DNA from: Prorocentrum cordatum
Taxonomy: Eukaryota > Sar > Dinophyceae > Prorocentrales > Prorocentraceae
NCBI GenBank assembly: GCA_963575745.1
Contig: CAUYUJ010022086.1
Location: 85,001-128,809 of the forward strand
Direction: 5' to 3'
Length of the DNA stretch: 43,809 bases
Position 1 is the first letter of the stretch. Each line of letters opens with the position of its first letter. Made by a program: the position numbers and the translations under genes. Below, piece after piece: positions 1 to 11,450 of this stretch. The notes beneath the pieces were generated by a model. The model saw only the letters and a list, made by a program, of their open reading frames with translations, was not told the origin of the DNA and did no database searches.

Positions 1-180
1 ATCATCATCGGGACACCATCATCATCATCATCAGCATCATCTCATCATCTCATCATCATCAACATCATCAGGATCATCAACATCATCGTCATCATCATCG
101 GGACACCATCATCACCATCATCAGCAACATCAGCATCATCAACATCATCATCGGGACACCATCATCATCACCACCATGGC

Positions 181-212
<32 letters not shown>

Positions 213-265
213 ACATCGTCATCATCATCATCATCATCATCATCATAATCATCATCATCATCGGG
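1..265. repeat. ATC/CAT trinucleotide microsatellite
   Basis: Almost pure ATC repeats, interrupted several times by the same short block GGGACACC, which suggests a longer compound unit. Open frames across it give only poly-Ile, poly-Met or poly-His and are not genes. Confidence 0.95.
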
Positions 266-740
266 ACAGCGACGGGACGGGACACCGGCGGGACACCGCG
301 CGCCACCAGTTGCCGGAAGGGAGACTTTTGGTCCGGCCGCGCCTCAGCCAGAGGCGGGACATTTCTCGCCCGTCCACGCAGCTTCGCCTCGCCCGCACGC
401 ACGGCACGCACGAACACGAAACCGAAACCGATTTCCCGGTAGGGGGGCTCTCCGTTCCATTTCGATCTCACCCCCTCACCTCCTATACATGGAAGCGGGG
501 ACCCCCGAAGCCCGAGGACTGTAAACGATCAAATTCATACATATTTTAATGTCGATGTTGATGCAGCGTTGTTGCGAGGGCCTCAGCAATGGAAACATTT
601 GGAACACACCTTGCAACCAAAAACAAGAAAAAATACCCAGATGAAAGCAATACGAAACCATCACACATAACAACAATCAGAAATCCTCACACATACACGC
701 AATAAGAAAACCTCATACAAAATGAATCAATACAAATATC
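266..740. other. No gene recognised
   Basis: A GC-rich stretch (266-480) followed by AT-richer sequence. I see no conserved protein motif or RNA gene. Confidence 0.6.
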
Positions 741-1960
741 CACAGTTTTAGAAAATAAGAACACGTCTTGGGACCACGATTCCTGTGAGAGTCCTACAAC
801 ACTAGGAAAACGAAGCATCCCTGTGAGATTTACTTAAACTCAGGTGTTTGGCATTAGCGCTTCCTCCCCGGTCTCTCACTCCTCTCCCTCGGGTTCCCTT
901 CCCTCTCTCACGAACAGCAATCAAATAATTTGACAAATGCACAACAGTAAGACACCCTTATCGTTAAAGTTTAAAAGGAAATTCAATGTTTAAAGAAATA
1001 AGGAGTCGTCTTGGAACCGCGATTCCTGAGAGGGTATTTGAATGCTTCAAAAACCCGAGTATCGCAACTTCATGACCTGTGTGAAATCTTTTAAAAGCAG
1101 TAACAATCAAAGGTTCTTGACATTCGCGCTCCCTCCTGGGTCTCTCTCCCCTCTCCCTCGGGTTTCCTTCCCTCTTTCAACAAACAGCAATGCGACAACC
1201 TTACAATTAATATGAATGAGAAACTCCACATTTCAAAGCAATGAGAAAAGTCTTGGGACCACGATCCTTGTGAGGGACTAAAGAAGCAGATAATCATTTC
1301 AACAACCAAATCATCCTGGCGATACCCGGGAAAACTGTAAGCATCAGAAGTTTTTGGTATTTGCGCCCCATCCTGAGTCTCTCTCCCCTTTGACTCCAGT
1401 TCCCTCTCTCTCACGCGTAAAAGCTGTAAGAAGACGTGTTCAATACAAACACCCAGAAAACCGTACAAGTCAATAATCAATTAAGACAATCCAAGAGTAA
1501 GGAAACGTCTCGGAACCACGATCCTTGTGAGCGCCGTAGAAACACAAAAATCATTAAACATCCTAATAAACCCTGTGCGACCCTGGGAAGCAATAAAACC
1601 ATAAGTTTTTGGCATTCGCGCTCGCTCCCCGGTCTCTCTCCCCTCTCCCTTCGGTTCCCTCGCTTTTCACTTTTCATTTTTAGAGCAATAGGAGAATCTT
1701 ACACAGAACGACTATAATAATATTTTCTCGTTAAAGCCAGCACCATCTCGTGAGAAAAAAAGGAGTCGTCTTGGGACCACTATCCCTGTGATGGCCCTAT
1801 GAACTTGCACCTCAAAAAAAGAATAACACGACAACAACATAATCTTCGTGATGCCCGTAAGGACAATACACATCACAGGTTTTTGGCGATTGCGTTCCCT
1901 CCCCGGTCTCTCTCCCCTCTCCCTCCGCCAGAGGGGTCGCTACTGCCGAAAATTTGTGAT
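741..1960 (+). repeat. Diverged ~250-bp tandem repeat, about five units
   Basis: A block reading CGTCTTGGGACCACGATCC followed by TGTGAG recurs with changes near 763, 1006, 1249, 1503 and 1764, so the spacing is about 243-261 bp. A second block, TTTTGGCATTCGCGCT followed by a CT-rich run, recurs near 845, 1117, 1350, 1606 and 1878 at the same phase. Units are too diverged to be a recent array. No coding signal is seen. Confidence 0.85.
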
Positions 1961-2014
1961 TTACACGGGGTCTCGCAGGGATATTGCAGTTCGTTTTGTT
2001 ATAAGGCTTTGTTT

Positions 2015-2410
2015 CAGGTTTTGGAGGACCCTCCCATGGATCGTGGCCCTAATGCGTTTTCTTCTTGTTTTTGCATGTTGATTGTCTCTTGGTTTTACGT
2101 ATACGTATAAGGTTTCTAATTGTTGTTGTTCCTTGCACGTATGTTTTTTTTTGAGGGGGGGGGGTATGGATTATTGTTTCAAATCTGAGGTTTCTTGTTG
2201 GTTTTGGGCAAACATATAGATTGCTTTCATTGTTTGTACCTACAGCTTGTTAGTAGAGTCCCCATACGTATGTTTCATGTAACGCTTACGTGTGCGATGT
2301 TCTGTTTGTTTTGCTTACATGTGATGTTTATGGTCTTTAGGAGCCTCGCATGCCATATCCTGCTGCTTAAAGGTTTCGAGGACCCTCACAGGGATCGTGG
2401 TCCGAGTCTT
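2015..2410 (-). repeat. Two inverted partial copies of the ~250-bp repeat
   Basis: The blocks at about 2025-2060 and 2368-2405 (GGACCCTCACAGGGATCGTG and a variant) are the reverse complement of the box that defines the units at 741-1960. The sequence between them is T-rich and shows no gene. Confidence 0.75.
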
Positions 2411-2426
2411 TTCCGTTCACTGGATG

Positions 2427-2545
2427 CTCTTATCTCTCTCTCTCTCTCTGTCGTGGTCGTTCTCTCTCTCTCTCTCGTGCTCGTTCTACCTCTCTCTATC
2501 CCTCCCTCCCTCCCTCCCTCCCTCTATCAACATCGTTCTGTCTCT
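2427..2545. repeat. CT-rich simple repeat
   Basis: Runs of TCTCTC and CCCTCCCT. Low complexity, non-coding. Confidence 0.85.
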
Positions 2546-2839
2546 CTATCGCATCTCTCCACCTCTAACCTCATTGTGCGCTGCCCTCACAAGGCGCACG
2601 CGTCTCTGGGGGGCATCCCGACTCCTAGTGCGGGCTCCGTCCCCCAGGGGGTGGGCTCACGCCGATGGGCCCTCAGGCGCGCTCATATCTTCCACAGGTG
2701 GCCTGTTTTGTACGCGTCGTGGGCCGTTTGGAAGCCACCGTGGGTGGCTCGGACCGATCGTTCGAGGAGTGCCGCCTGCGGCGCTGCAAATTGCCCGAAT
2801 GATCGTTGTGAATGCGGCGCTGCTGGGTGGGGTCGTTGA

Positions 2840-4050
2840 TAATCTAATGGCCTTCGGCCCATCCCGCCACCGCGCCCGGGTGGTGGGTCGGAGGCCTCAT
2901 GGATGTTGGTCGGGCTCTCGTGGTTGGCCTCTCGGGAGCCTCTGGGGCTCAGTTTTGAGGCTTCGTGGGGGCCGTGCCGTGGCCTCTTGGGGCCTCTGGG
3001 GGGCCTCCTGGGAACCTCTTGGGGCGTCTTGCGTTGCCTCTTGGGAGCCCCTTGGGGCTGCTCGGGGGCCTCTTGCGGCCTCCTGGGGGCCTCTTGGTAC
3101 TGAAAGCTAGACTTTTCGGTTCCTGGGCCCCTTCTTGGGGACGTTTTGGGGCCTTCTTGGGGCGTCTTGGACGCCTCTCGGTGCCCTCTTGGGCTGTTTT
3201 GGGGCCCTCTTGGGTTCTCTTGGGCCCATCTTGGGAGCGTCTTGGGCCGTCAGGGGACGATATTGGAGGCCTCTGAGGCAGTTTTGGACGCTGTGAACCC
3301 CCAAACGTCGCACGTGCGAAACGCGCACGTTTTCCGAAGTGAATGGGGCGATGTTTGCTTTTTGGGGCCCTCATGGAGAGCCTGTTGAGGCTCTCTTGTT
3401 TTTTTTTCGCGGCCTCTGAGGCCAGCTGGAGACCATCTTGAGCGTCTTGGAACGATCTTTCGGCGACTCGGGGTCTCTTGGGCCGTATAGGGGGCGCCCT
3501 CCTGGCGCGCTCCCGGAGCGCCCGGGCATCGCCCGGGCATCCTTGGACCCTCTTGGGCCGGTGTGGAGACCATCTTGGAAGATCTTGGGCAGACTTGGAG
3601 GCCGTCTTGGGCCGTCTTGGCCGTCTTGGAAGCGATAGGGCGATTTTTGTTTGCGGATTGTGCGGCCTTCAGGGTGGTCGGCGGGCTGTACCGAAAGCGC
3701 CAGACGTCGAGCACGCCGGGCACCCCAGGGGGCGGCGGATCTAATGGCTTTCGGCCTATCCCGCCCCCGTGCTTGGGTCGTGGGTCAGAGTCATCAGGGA
3801 TTCTGTTTGGGGTCTCGGAGGGCTCCTTGGGAGCCTCTTGGGAGCCTCCACGGGCTTCCTGGGGGCCTCTTAGGGGCCTCTTGGAGCTTCTTGGGGGCTT
3901 CTTGGGGGCCTCTTGGGGCCTCCTGGTGGCCTCTCGGGGCCGAGGGCTCAAAATGTCCGTTAGGGTCTCCTGCCTGGGCCCCTTCTTGGAGCCGTCTTGG
4001 ATGCTTCTTGGGCCTTCTTGGGGCGCGCGAGCAGAAGGGGGATAATGATG
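2840..4050 (+). repeat. Decamer minisatellite (CTTGGG type) with a twice-repeated ~80-bp box
   Basis: Dominated by loosely repeated ten-base words such as GGCCTCTTGG and GCCGTCTTGG at 2940-3260, 3420-3640 and 3800-4030. A box starting TCTAATGGC and ending in GGTCTCGG occurs near 2844-2925 and 3738-3815. Open frames on both strands (WGLLGASWG-like or PRRPQEAP-like) are products of the repeat and are not genes. Related blocks lie at 11.6-13.2, 14.5 and 26.5-31.1 kb. Confidence 0.85.
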
Positions 4051-4112
4051 TGCATGGAGGCATGGAGTGTTGAAGCGGGGACTGGGGAGAGAGAGATGGA
4101 ACGAATAGCATA

Positions 4113-4398
4113 AGATGATGATGCTTATGGTGATGATGAAGATGATGATGCTGATGATGATGATGCTGATGATGATGATGATGATGCTGCTGATGCTGAT
4201 GAGGATGATGATGATGCTGATGATGATGCTGATGATGCTGATGATGATCAGGATCAGGATGAGGATGAGGATGAGGATGAGGATGAGGATGATGATGATG
4301 ATGATGATGATGATGGCGACGATGACGATGACGATGACGAAGATGACGATGACGATGACGATGCTGATGCCGATGACGATGACGATGGTAATGACGAA

Positions 4399-4458
<60 letters not shown>

Positions 4459-4611
4459 GGTGATGACGGTGACGATGATGACAATGATGACGATAATACT
4501 TATAATGATGGTGATGGTGATGATGACGATGATGATGGTGATGCTGATGCTGATGCTGATGCTGATGCTGATGCTGATGCTGATGATGAGGACGACGACG
4601 ACGACGACGAC

Positions 4612-4678
<67 letters not shown>

Positions 4679-4790
4679 GTGATGGTGATGGTGATGGTGA
4701 TGGTGATGGTGATGGTGATGGTGATGGTGATGATGATGGTGATGGTGATGGTGATGATGATAGTGGTGGTGGTGGTAGTGATGAGGAGGA
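4113..4790. repeat. GAT/GAC/GGT trinucleotide array, about 680 bp
   Basis: Long GAT array with blocks of GATGCT, GACGAT and GATGGT higher-order units. The 400-residue poly-His frame on the minus strand and the poly-Met frame on the plus strand come from it. Confidence 0.95.
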
Positions 4791-4799
4791 AGGGGAGGA

Positions 4800-5260
4800 T
4801 GGGAAACCCTTGCGAAGGCCGTCGCCCTCCCCGTTCCCTCTCCCCCTCCCTCTCCCCGTGCCCTCCTCCCCATCCCTTTTCCCCCCGCCCCAGCCCCGTC
4901 CTTCTCCTCCTTCTCCTGACCCTCCTCGCCCGCCTCCTCCTCCATTTCCGCCTCCTCCTCTCGTCTGCTTGCTGCTTCTCCTCCCTCCACTTGCACGTCC
5001 TATTGCTCTGGCTCTCCTGCCTCCCTCTCTCTATTGCGCCTCGCCCTCCCCGTTCCGTCGTCCTCCTCCTGCTTCTCTCTCCTCCTCGCCCTCCTCCTCG
5101 TCGTCCTCCCCGCCTCAGTCCTCGTCCTCGTCATCCTGATCGTCGCACTCGTCCGCCTCTCGTTCTCATCCTCATCCACCCCATCCCATCTCCTTCTGCT
5201 CCTGCTCCCCGTCCTCGTCCTCCTCGCCCTCCTCGCCCTCCTAAGCGTCGGCTCTGCAGG
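4800..5260. repeat. CCT/CTC-rich low-complexity region
   Basis: Pyrimidine-rich sequence on the plus strand, degenerate CCT repeats. No protein motif. Confidence 0.8.
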
Positions 5261-5410
5261 GCTGACCACACCCACCACACCGTACATTAATTTAGCCCAC
5301 ACTGCTACCTCTTCGGCGCTCGTTCAGTCGAGGCAGCGTGTCTCTCTTGGTCTTTCACTTGCATGGGTTGAGGGCCCACAGGGACAAGTGCAGCCTCGGC
5401 CATCCGCACA

Positions 5411-6263
5411 ATGACTACGGCGCTGAAGAGGGTCAAGCACACGTTGAGTATCCTGCAATTCAATCCCATGTACGCCAGTACCTCTGACAGATTGCAGGAC
5501 ATCGCGGATCTATCGCAGAACGCTGATTTTACTTGTCTCAATTCAACAGGTGTGCAGCGTTACGGACCTGCTGGCGTGGCTACATGGCGCAGAGTGGGCA
5601 CTAGATGGTGCTTGGACGCTGGCTGGTTCAGATCTCCGCGTAGCAATAAGTCTTGTGGCTGTTTTATTCCCCCCGGGCCGCACATTAAGCGCATCACAGT
5701 GGTACAAACACTTGTGTGCCCAATTCCTGGCCGAGGTGTTGTTCTGCGTGCAAGATGTAAGTATTATGGCGTGGCTGTGGTTTCAATTTACTTTCCACCA
5801 GTTCCCGCGAAGGCTGGTCATTTCAAGGCTTATTACCAGACATGTGATTCTTTAATTCATTTGTACCGACCTCAACCCGGGCTTGTGGGCTCACGAGATT
5901 AGAAGGTTCGGAACTTTGGCGACCTGTAGAGGCACAGCGGTCGGACCCCATCACGGCACATTACGACAGAAATATTCGGCAGAGGTCCTCTCTCCGTTCC
6001 TGGACATGCTTGATATGGCAGTGCTCAACACTTACCGTGGATATGGCGCGACCTACTTCAATAACCAAGGACAAGGCAGCCAGCTGGACTACATCATCGG
6101 TCCGAGGTGCTCGTTATTTCAGACTCACGGTCGGGCCGCTACGACGCATGGGCAGATCATTACAGGCCATAGCGGCTCACACGCCTCGAGATCATATCCC
6201 AGTTCATGCTCGAATTGCATACTCGATTACGGACACACTTGGATTACCGACGTCAGTTTCTGA
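5411..6263 (+). pseudogene. LINE endonuclease (EEP-type) domain, frameshifted
   Basis: This is the 5' part of a decayed non-LTR retrotransposon. The first frame (5411-5902) starts like an apurinic-type endonuclease: a Leu-rich strand ending in Gln-Phe-Asn at residues 15-17, then a helix with DRLQDIADL. Reading then has to move to a second frame (5883-6263), where GSQLDYIIG near 6080-6110 matches the S-x-x-D-Y-I motif of the family. It moves again to a third frame, where RDHIPVHARI near 6185 matches the Asp-His pair that closes the active site. Such nucleases nick target DNA to prime reverse transcription. At least two frameshifts make it non-functional as it stands. A sequencing cause for some of them cannot be excluded. 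Confidence 0.7.
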
Positions 6264-7112
6264 TCATCCACAGCTGGGCGTTGTGCAGACAGTACACCGC
6301 TGGAACAGAGACGCCCTTATGGACGGACTACGACGAGGTACTCATAGAGTGGAATTTCTTCAAAAGGTTGAACAACGGATTTCTGACGAAATGGATGAGT
6401 GGAAGCAGTTTCAAAGAGAGGAACAGACATCCAACAGAGATTGGTCTTATTTGCTTCAGGTCATAGGCGAGGCAGCAGCTCCATATTTCACGACCCCACC
6501 TTCGCCATCGTCGGAGTACAAGCAGCGACCAGCTCACTTTACCAGTCTCATACAGCAACAGCGTCAACTTCGTGAGGCACTAGGCGCAGCTATATTCGAG
6601 CGCTCAGTGGGGACCTACGACGCCATCGTCGACGGTGCCTCACACTGTGGCGCCAGGACATCACCGACGAGCTGGTGGCAGCCCACCAGCAGGACCGCAA
6701 GGCCGAGGTTGCTCGCTTGTCTCGCCTGCTGTCGGCCAGGGGCGCAGGCCCCAAGAAACGCAATTATAAACTAGCTGCTGCTGCTGTTCCCTGTTCAGAC
6801 GACTGGAAGGCTCGGCTTCAGTTGCCCTCCAGCCAGGGGGGATTGGAGGCCACCATCATCGACTGGTCTCAAGAGGCCGAGGATTTCTTGTACCATCCTG
6901 AGTCAGGGTTGGAGACCGAACAGTTCATGCCCCCCTTCACGGAGGACGGCCTCCAGTGGGCCACGGAGAAGCTCCAGCTAATATCCAGATACCTTCGGAA
7001 GGCCAGTAAACGAGGAGCAGCCCCACCCGTGGTCACTCCCTTTAGAGCTCTTCTGGATGCTCCTGCACCCGTGCAGAAGGATCTCCAAAATATTTCGAGG
7101 GCAAGGCTATGA
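6264..7112 (+). pseudogene. LINE linker between endonuclease and RT, frameshifted
   Basis: Continues the element in two frames (6010-6774, then 6675-7112). It is rich in charged helices (DEMDEWKQFQREEQ, then AHQQDRKAEVARLSRLL), as in the thumb-side linker before the RT of such elements. No catalytic motif is expected here and none is seen. The ORF that ends at 7112 overlaps the next one by 56 bases in another frame, so a further frame change is needed near 7060-7110. Confidence 0.55.
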
Positions 7113-8618
7113 GGCTCCTACGGTTGACCAGACATGGACCAGGTACTACTTAAAGGTATGTCTACATCGAGTTTATCGCTCAGGACAAACACCAGTAGTT
7201 TGGCACTTATCCCAGGGCAGTGCCATCAAGTTTAAGAGGCTCGTGCACGTGTTGTGCCCGTTCGGCAAGGCCTTTATCGCCGCAGGCCTCCGACCCGATC
7301 AGCGTGATCGGGGGCCTCTCTTTGCTCATGGCTGCGTGGCTGGACGACGAAGAGAAACGGCCATGATGATTCAACAGAGTTTGAGTTGGCGTCTCAGACG
7401 CCTAGGCTTGCAGCATATTCGTGACAAGGACATCGATGGCGCCTTCGGCAGCACCCACTGGACTCATCTCTCTAGCACCAACGGGGCCATTATGAAGCCC
7501 CAGGAGATTTGCTATGGTGAACATCGTTTTATGAGGTAAGCCGTTGCCTTCCAAGGTCCCGACGGGTTTCCTTTCGCCAAGCCTCATGCGGGAGCTCTCC
7601 AGGGGGGCCCGTGGGCAGTCAAGATCTTCACCAGGGACATAGATATCGTTTTCGAGCAGACCCAGGACGCGTTCATCGAGGGGGGGATGAGACTTCAGAC
7701 TGGCGCATTGTCGATTTGCCGCAAGATGAGGAGGAGAAGGAACCTATCGAGTTAGACCTGTCGCTTCACACGTATGTAGATGATGCTACCAAGACGCTGG
7801 TCACTGGATTGAGTGGCACCGCGTCTCATGCCGAGCTCAGCTCCAAATCGATCTCCTACAACGCCCTCCTCACCGATCAGCTCCTCACTCACAACTACGA
7901 CCTCAATCCTGCTAAGAATGAGACGGTGCTGGCCCTTTTCGGAAAAGGCTCGCAGGCTGGCCGCGCGAGATTTAAGGCCAAAGTGCTCCCGACAGCCGGC
8001 GTGCCCGGCAACCTCGCCAATATGCTGGGGGGCTTCGTGCGTGCAGATTCTACGTTTAACAGCGAGCTTTCGGCCGGGCTCGCAGCAGTTGATGCAGGTT
8101 TTCACAGCATGGGCCGATATTGGTATCAGTATGGTATTCCACCAGTTGAGAAGCGAGCTGCATGTCTTTCTCGGGTTCTAGGGCCAGCAGTTTCTGAGGT
8201 AGCGCACTTTAATAAACTACAAGCACGAGTATTGCACTATGCGCGGAGGGCGATGGGGGGAGGAGCAACATGCGAAAAGGATGGTCACAAGGTCTCGCTT
8301 TCCAACATGCAGTGTTATCGTTTTTGGCAAATGGCTCCAGTAGGACATGAGCTTAGAGCGAGGAGGATAAGGTGGTATCAGAGGTGGGTAGGGAATCCTA
8401 AACGACACATTGCAGAATGGGGAGCACTACTCGGCAGCATGCGGGTCGAGCTCGCAAACGAGTTGCCGATTGTGGGCGGCGACGCTCGACTTACCGAGGC
8501 TGCATGTCCCTGGGCTCGCAGAATCGCGGAAGATATATCATCGTTGGCAGGGCTCGGGGACGATGATTACAGTATGGTGCAGCAGTTCGATGGGCAGCCT
8601 CTCCGCCTTTTTTTCTGA
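7057..8618 (+). pseudogene. LINE reverse transcriptase domain, split in two frames
   Basis: This would copy the element RNA into DNA at the nicked target. The first frame (7057-7539) has the fingers region (VHVLCPFGKAF), the block HGCVAGRRRETAMMIQQSL, and motif A DIDGAFGST at 7429-7455. The second frame (7611-8618) has the metal-binding box YVDD at 7773-7784 within TYVDDATKTLV. Between them the weakly conserved stretch around 7600-7700 is in a different frame. Both catalytic Asp clusters are present, so the RT was functional before the frame was lost. The C-terminal part (about 8000-8600) resembles the tail of dinoflagellate LINE polyproteins, from memory of the family. Confidence 0.85.
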
Positions 8619-9042
8619 CTCCGAGCTGATCGATTGGTTCGCGCTCTTCGACGCAAAAAAGATCAGAGCGGCATACTTATCGGTTCGCATCCCTCCCCCC
8701 AATTGGACCCCGCCATCTGAGACCCCAGAGGGCCCCGAGGCGCGGCAAGAGGTTGGGGAGCACGGCTGTCCTGCTCACGGGTGCTCCAGAAGGTTCCAGA
8801 GTAAACGCCGGGTCCTGGTCCATTTACATAACCATCGCGGCCTCAAATCTATTCTCGGGGCCGCTGCGGTTAACAACCAGTGCTTCGTGTGCAACAGTTT
8901 CTTTGAATCAAGAAACTCAGCATACAAACATGCGGTGGATTCATTCCAGAGTGGAGCGCGCATGGCGAATCGCAGTACGACATTCCGAACACCTACACCT
9001 TTTATCTTCGGACTGCTCGTTGTGCGAGGCTCAGGTGTCTGA
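8590..9042 (+). pseudogene. LINE C-terminal zinc-finger region
   Basis: After another frame change the reading continues in the frame that ends at 9042. It holds a C2H2-like pattern CPAHGCSRRFQSKRRVLVHL ending in His-Asn-His near 8764-8835. A second Cys pair with a following His (CFVCNSFFESRNSAYKH) lies near 8881-8932. Fingers at the end of LINE polyproteins usually bind template or target nucleic acid. I infer this is the 3' end of the same element. Confidence 0.6.
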
Positions 9043-9115
9043 CCCTCTGAACTTAATTCACAACGTATACGCTCGCACTTTGTTAAATTGCCGCTACTGT
9101 TCGACGGTGGCGATC

Positions 9116-9903
9116 ATGGCAAGCATCCCAGCCCGGCAGCTCAGCGCGAAGCGCAGGGCCAGTCAGGACACAGGCGGCGACGATCGACGGCAGCGGCTGG
9201 GACAACATGTGGTCGGCCAGGCTCGCCAGGAGCTCAAGGGCAAGGAGGGGGCACCATGGCGGCGCTGCTGACAGTCTTGCGCAGGCTTTCTCTCGCCAAT
9301 GCCCGCGACCTCGTGGAAATCACAGGCGCTGCGTTCACCTGTTTCCTCCTGCCAGCCACCGCCGCCCTCGTCAAAGTGATGCAGACGGCTGGCCAGGACT
9401 GCGCGACGGACTGCGAAGAGCAGGGGGGGCAGCGCGACAACGGGCCTCTTTGGCCCTGCGTACTCATGGCGCTGGTAGCTCATTTCCTGACTACTCTAGC
9501 GGACAACAAGGAGCCAGTGGTGAGTCAGGCGCTGGCGGTTCTCAAGCACTACTGGACGCAGACGATCAAGGACGACAAGTCTGCGACTCTTTGTCTGCTA
9601 GCCGAGCACGCGCGCTACTGCCGCGCGCGGGCACGCTGGTTCGACAAGAAAGCTGGCAAGAAGGAGGCGGACACTTACAAACTGCAGTTCGTGCTGGGCC
9701 CATGCATTCAGAGCCGAGTTGTCGCGATCGACGGCGTGCCGCTGATGACGGTCCACGCGGCGCTGCAGGTGTGCATTCGTCAGGGGGGCGGCAAGATCAA
9801 GGCTGGAGCGGCTCCCAAGGGGGCCTTGGAGAGGGACGCAGAGCGTCTGCTGGCGAAGTTCGGGATGGCCTCAGAGGAGATTCAGAAGCACTTGGCAGCT
9901 TAG
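9116..9903 (+). CDS. Unrecognised ORF downstream of the LINE, probably one frameshift
   Basis: A plausible start at 9116 (MASIPARQLSAKRRASQ) lies in the frame that ends at 9271. The conserved-looking remainder is in the frame 9088-9903, beginning around GTMAALLTVLRRLSLANARD near 9250, so one frame change near 9200-9260 is needed. The protein is about 260 residues, basic at the N-terminus, with a hydrophobic stretch (ITGAAFTCFLLPATAALVKVM) and a Lys/Arg-rich C-terminal part. I do not recognise the family. It may be an accessory ORF of the retrotransposon or the ORF1 of a neighbouring copy. Codon use looks like that of the LINE rather than random sequence. Confidence 0.45.
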
Positions 9904-9978
9904 ATGGTCGTATGACACCCCCCCTCCGTCGGTGTGCAACGCCTGAATGTTTGGGCCTCTGGTCCTGCGCCTTCGGAG

Positions 9979-9997
9979 CCCCCCCCCCCCCCCCCCC
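9979..9997. repeat. Poly-C run
   Basis: A run of about 18-19 C residues directly before the next ORF. It is a likely place for length errors or slippage. Confidence 0.8.
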
Positions 9998-10001
9998 TGC
10001 T

Positions 10002-10457
10002 ATGATTCAGAGAGTGGATAGTGCGTCGGCTTCAGCGACGCCCTCGGCCCCGACTTCGGCACCTACTTCTTCTGAGACCCGTGCTCGTTTGAGGATGAGG
10101 CAACCCGCTCGCTTGTCTGCCATCGCTCAGTCAATTCGCATGCTCGAGCTGGCCCAAGAGGGCCACCTTGGACACTCCCAGCTTGCCAAGCTGCAAGAGA
10201 AATCAGCCACCCCGATTTTAGAATACACTTCGGGGTATATGAAATTTAAGGCTTACTATCAGGACCCCCTGGAGTTTCGTTTGACGGTGGTTCAGGCTCT
10301 TCAGAGAGCCGCTCAGGTCAGGGCGGCTTCCACTGACCTCAGCTCCTCCTCGTTCTCTGCTGATGCGCGTGCTTCGAGTGCGCTGCTTGCTCCCTCCCTT
10401 CCTCCACCACCACCGTCACTGATTTCAGAATCCGAGCAGAATGAATTTCGCACATGA
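10002..10457 (+). CDS. Unrecognised short ORF (151 aa)
   Basis: From the first Met after the poly-C run. The N-terminus is Ser/Thr/Ala/Pro-rich; residues about 40-110 look folded and helical (LSAIAQSIRMLELAQEG, then MKFKAYYQDPLEFRLTVV); the C-terminus is Ser/Pro-rich. I do not recognise it. It sits 98 bases after the previous ORF and just before a long TG repeat, so it may be the last remnant of the same mobile block. It could also be a chance frame. Confidence 0.35.
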   Translation: MIQRVDSASASATPSAPTSAPTSSETRARLRMRQPARLSAIAQSIRMLELAQEGHLGHSQLAKLQEKSATPILEYTSGYMKFKAYYQDPLEFRLTVVQALQRAAQVRAASTDLSSSSFSADARASSALLAPSLPPPPPSLISESEQNEFRT

Positions 10458-10547
10458 CGCCACGGCCCCCTCCGCTGCCTGCTGCCCTCTCTCCTCCCCT
10501 TCCTCTCTCCCGCGGCTCCTGCTGCTGCTTGCCCTCCTCCTCCTGGC

Positions 10548-11299
<752 letters not shown>

Positions 11300-11300
<1 letters not shown>

Positions 11301-11450
11301 TCAGGAGGGGAGGAAACACACAGACACAATTAATCGTCGTCCCCCAAGAGAATCTGGGAAACTACTGGAAGTGGGGGGGGAAGACAAAACCCAAGAACAT
11401 ATGCGAACATATGGGGAATCTGGCTATTTGTGTGTATTTATTGAATCGCT
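11300..11450 (+). repeat. Dispersed ~150-bp repeat, copy 1
   Basis: Shares the ordered blocks ACACAGACACAATTAATCGT, GGAAGTGGGGGGG-AAGACAAAA and TTTGTGTGTATTTATT with 21395-21550 (opposite strand). It shares the latter part with 33470-33660. No coding capacity. The class (SINE-like or MITE-like) is not resolved. Confidence 0.7.

Noticed and set aside
2949-4045. Long Pro/Arg/Gln-rich and Trp/Gly/Leu-rich proteins; same type at 11.4-13.2 and 26.2-31.7 kb
   Set aside because: They follow the ten-base repeat, appear on both strands, and have no non-repetitive domain.
3794-5290. Long frames with poly-His, poly-Met or poly-Asp (391-400 residues)
   Set aside because: They are translations of GAT repeats and occur in several frames and on both strands at once.
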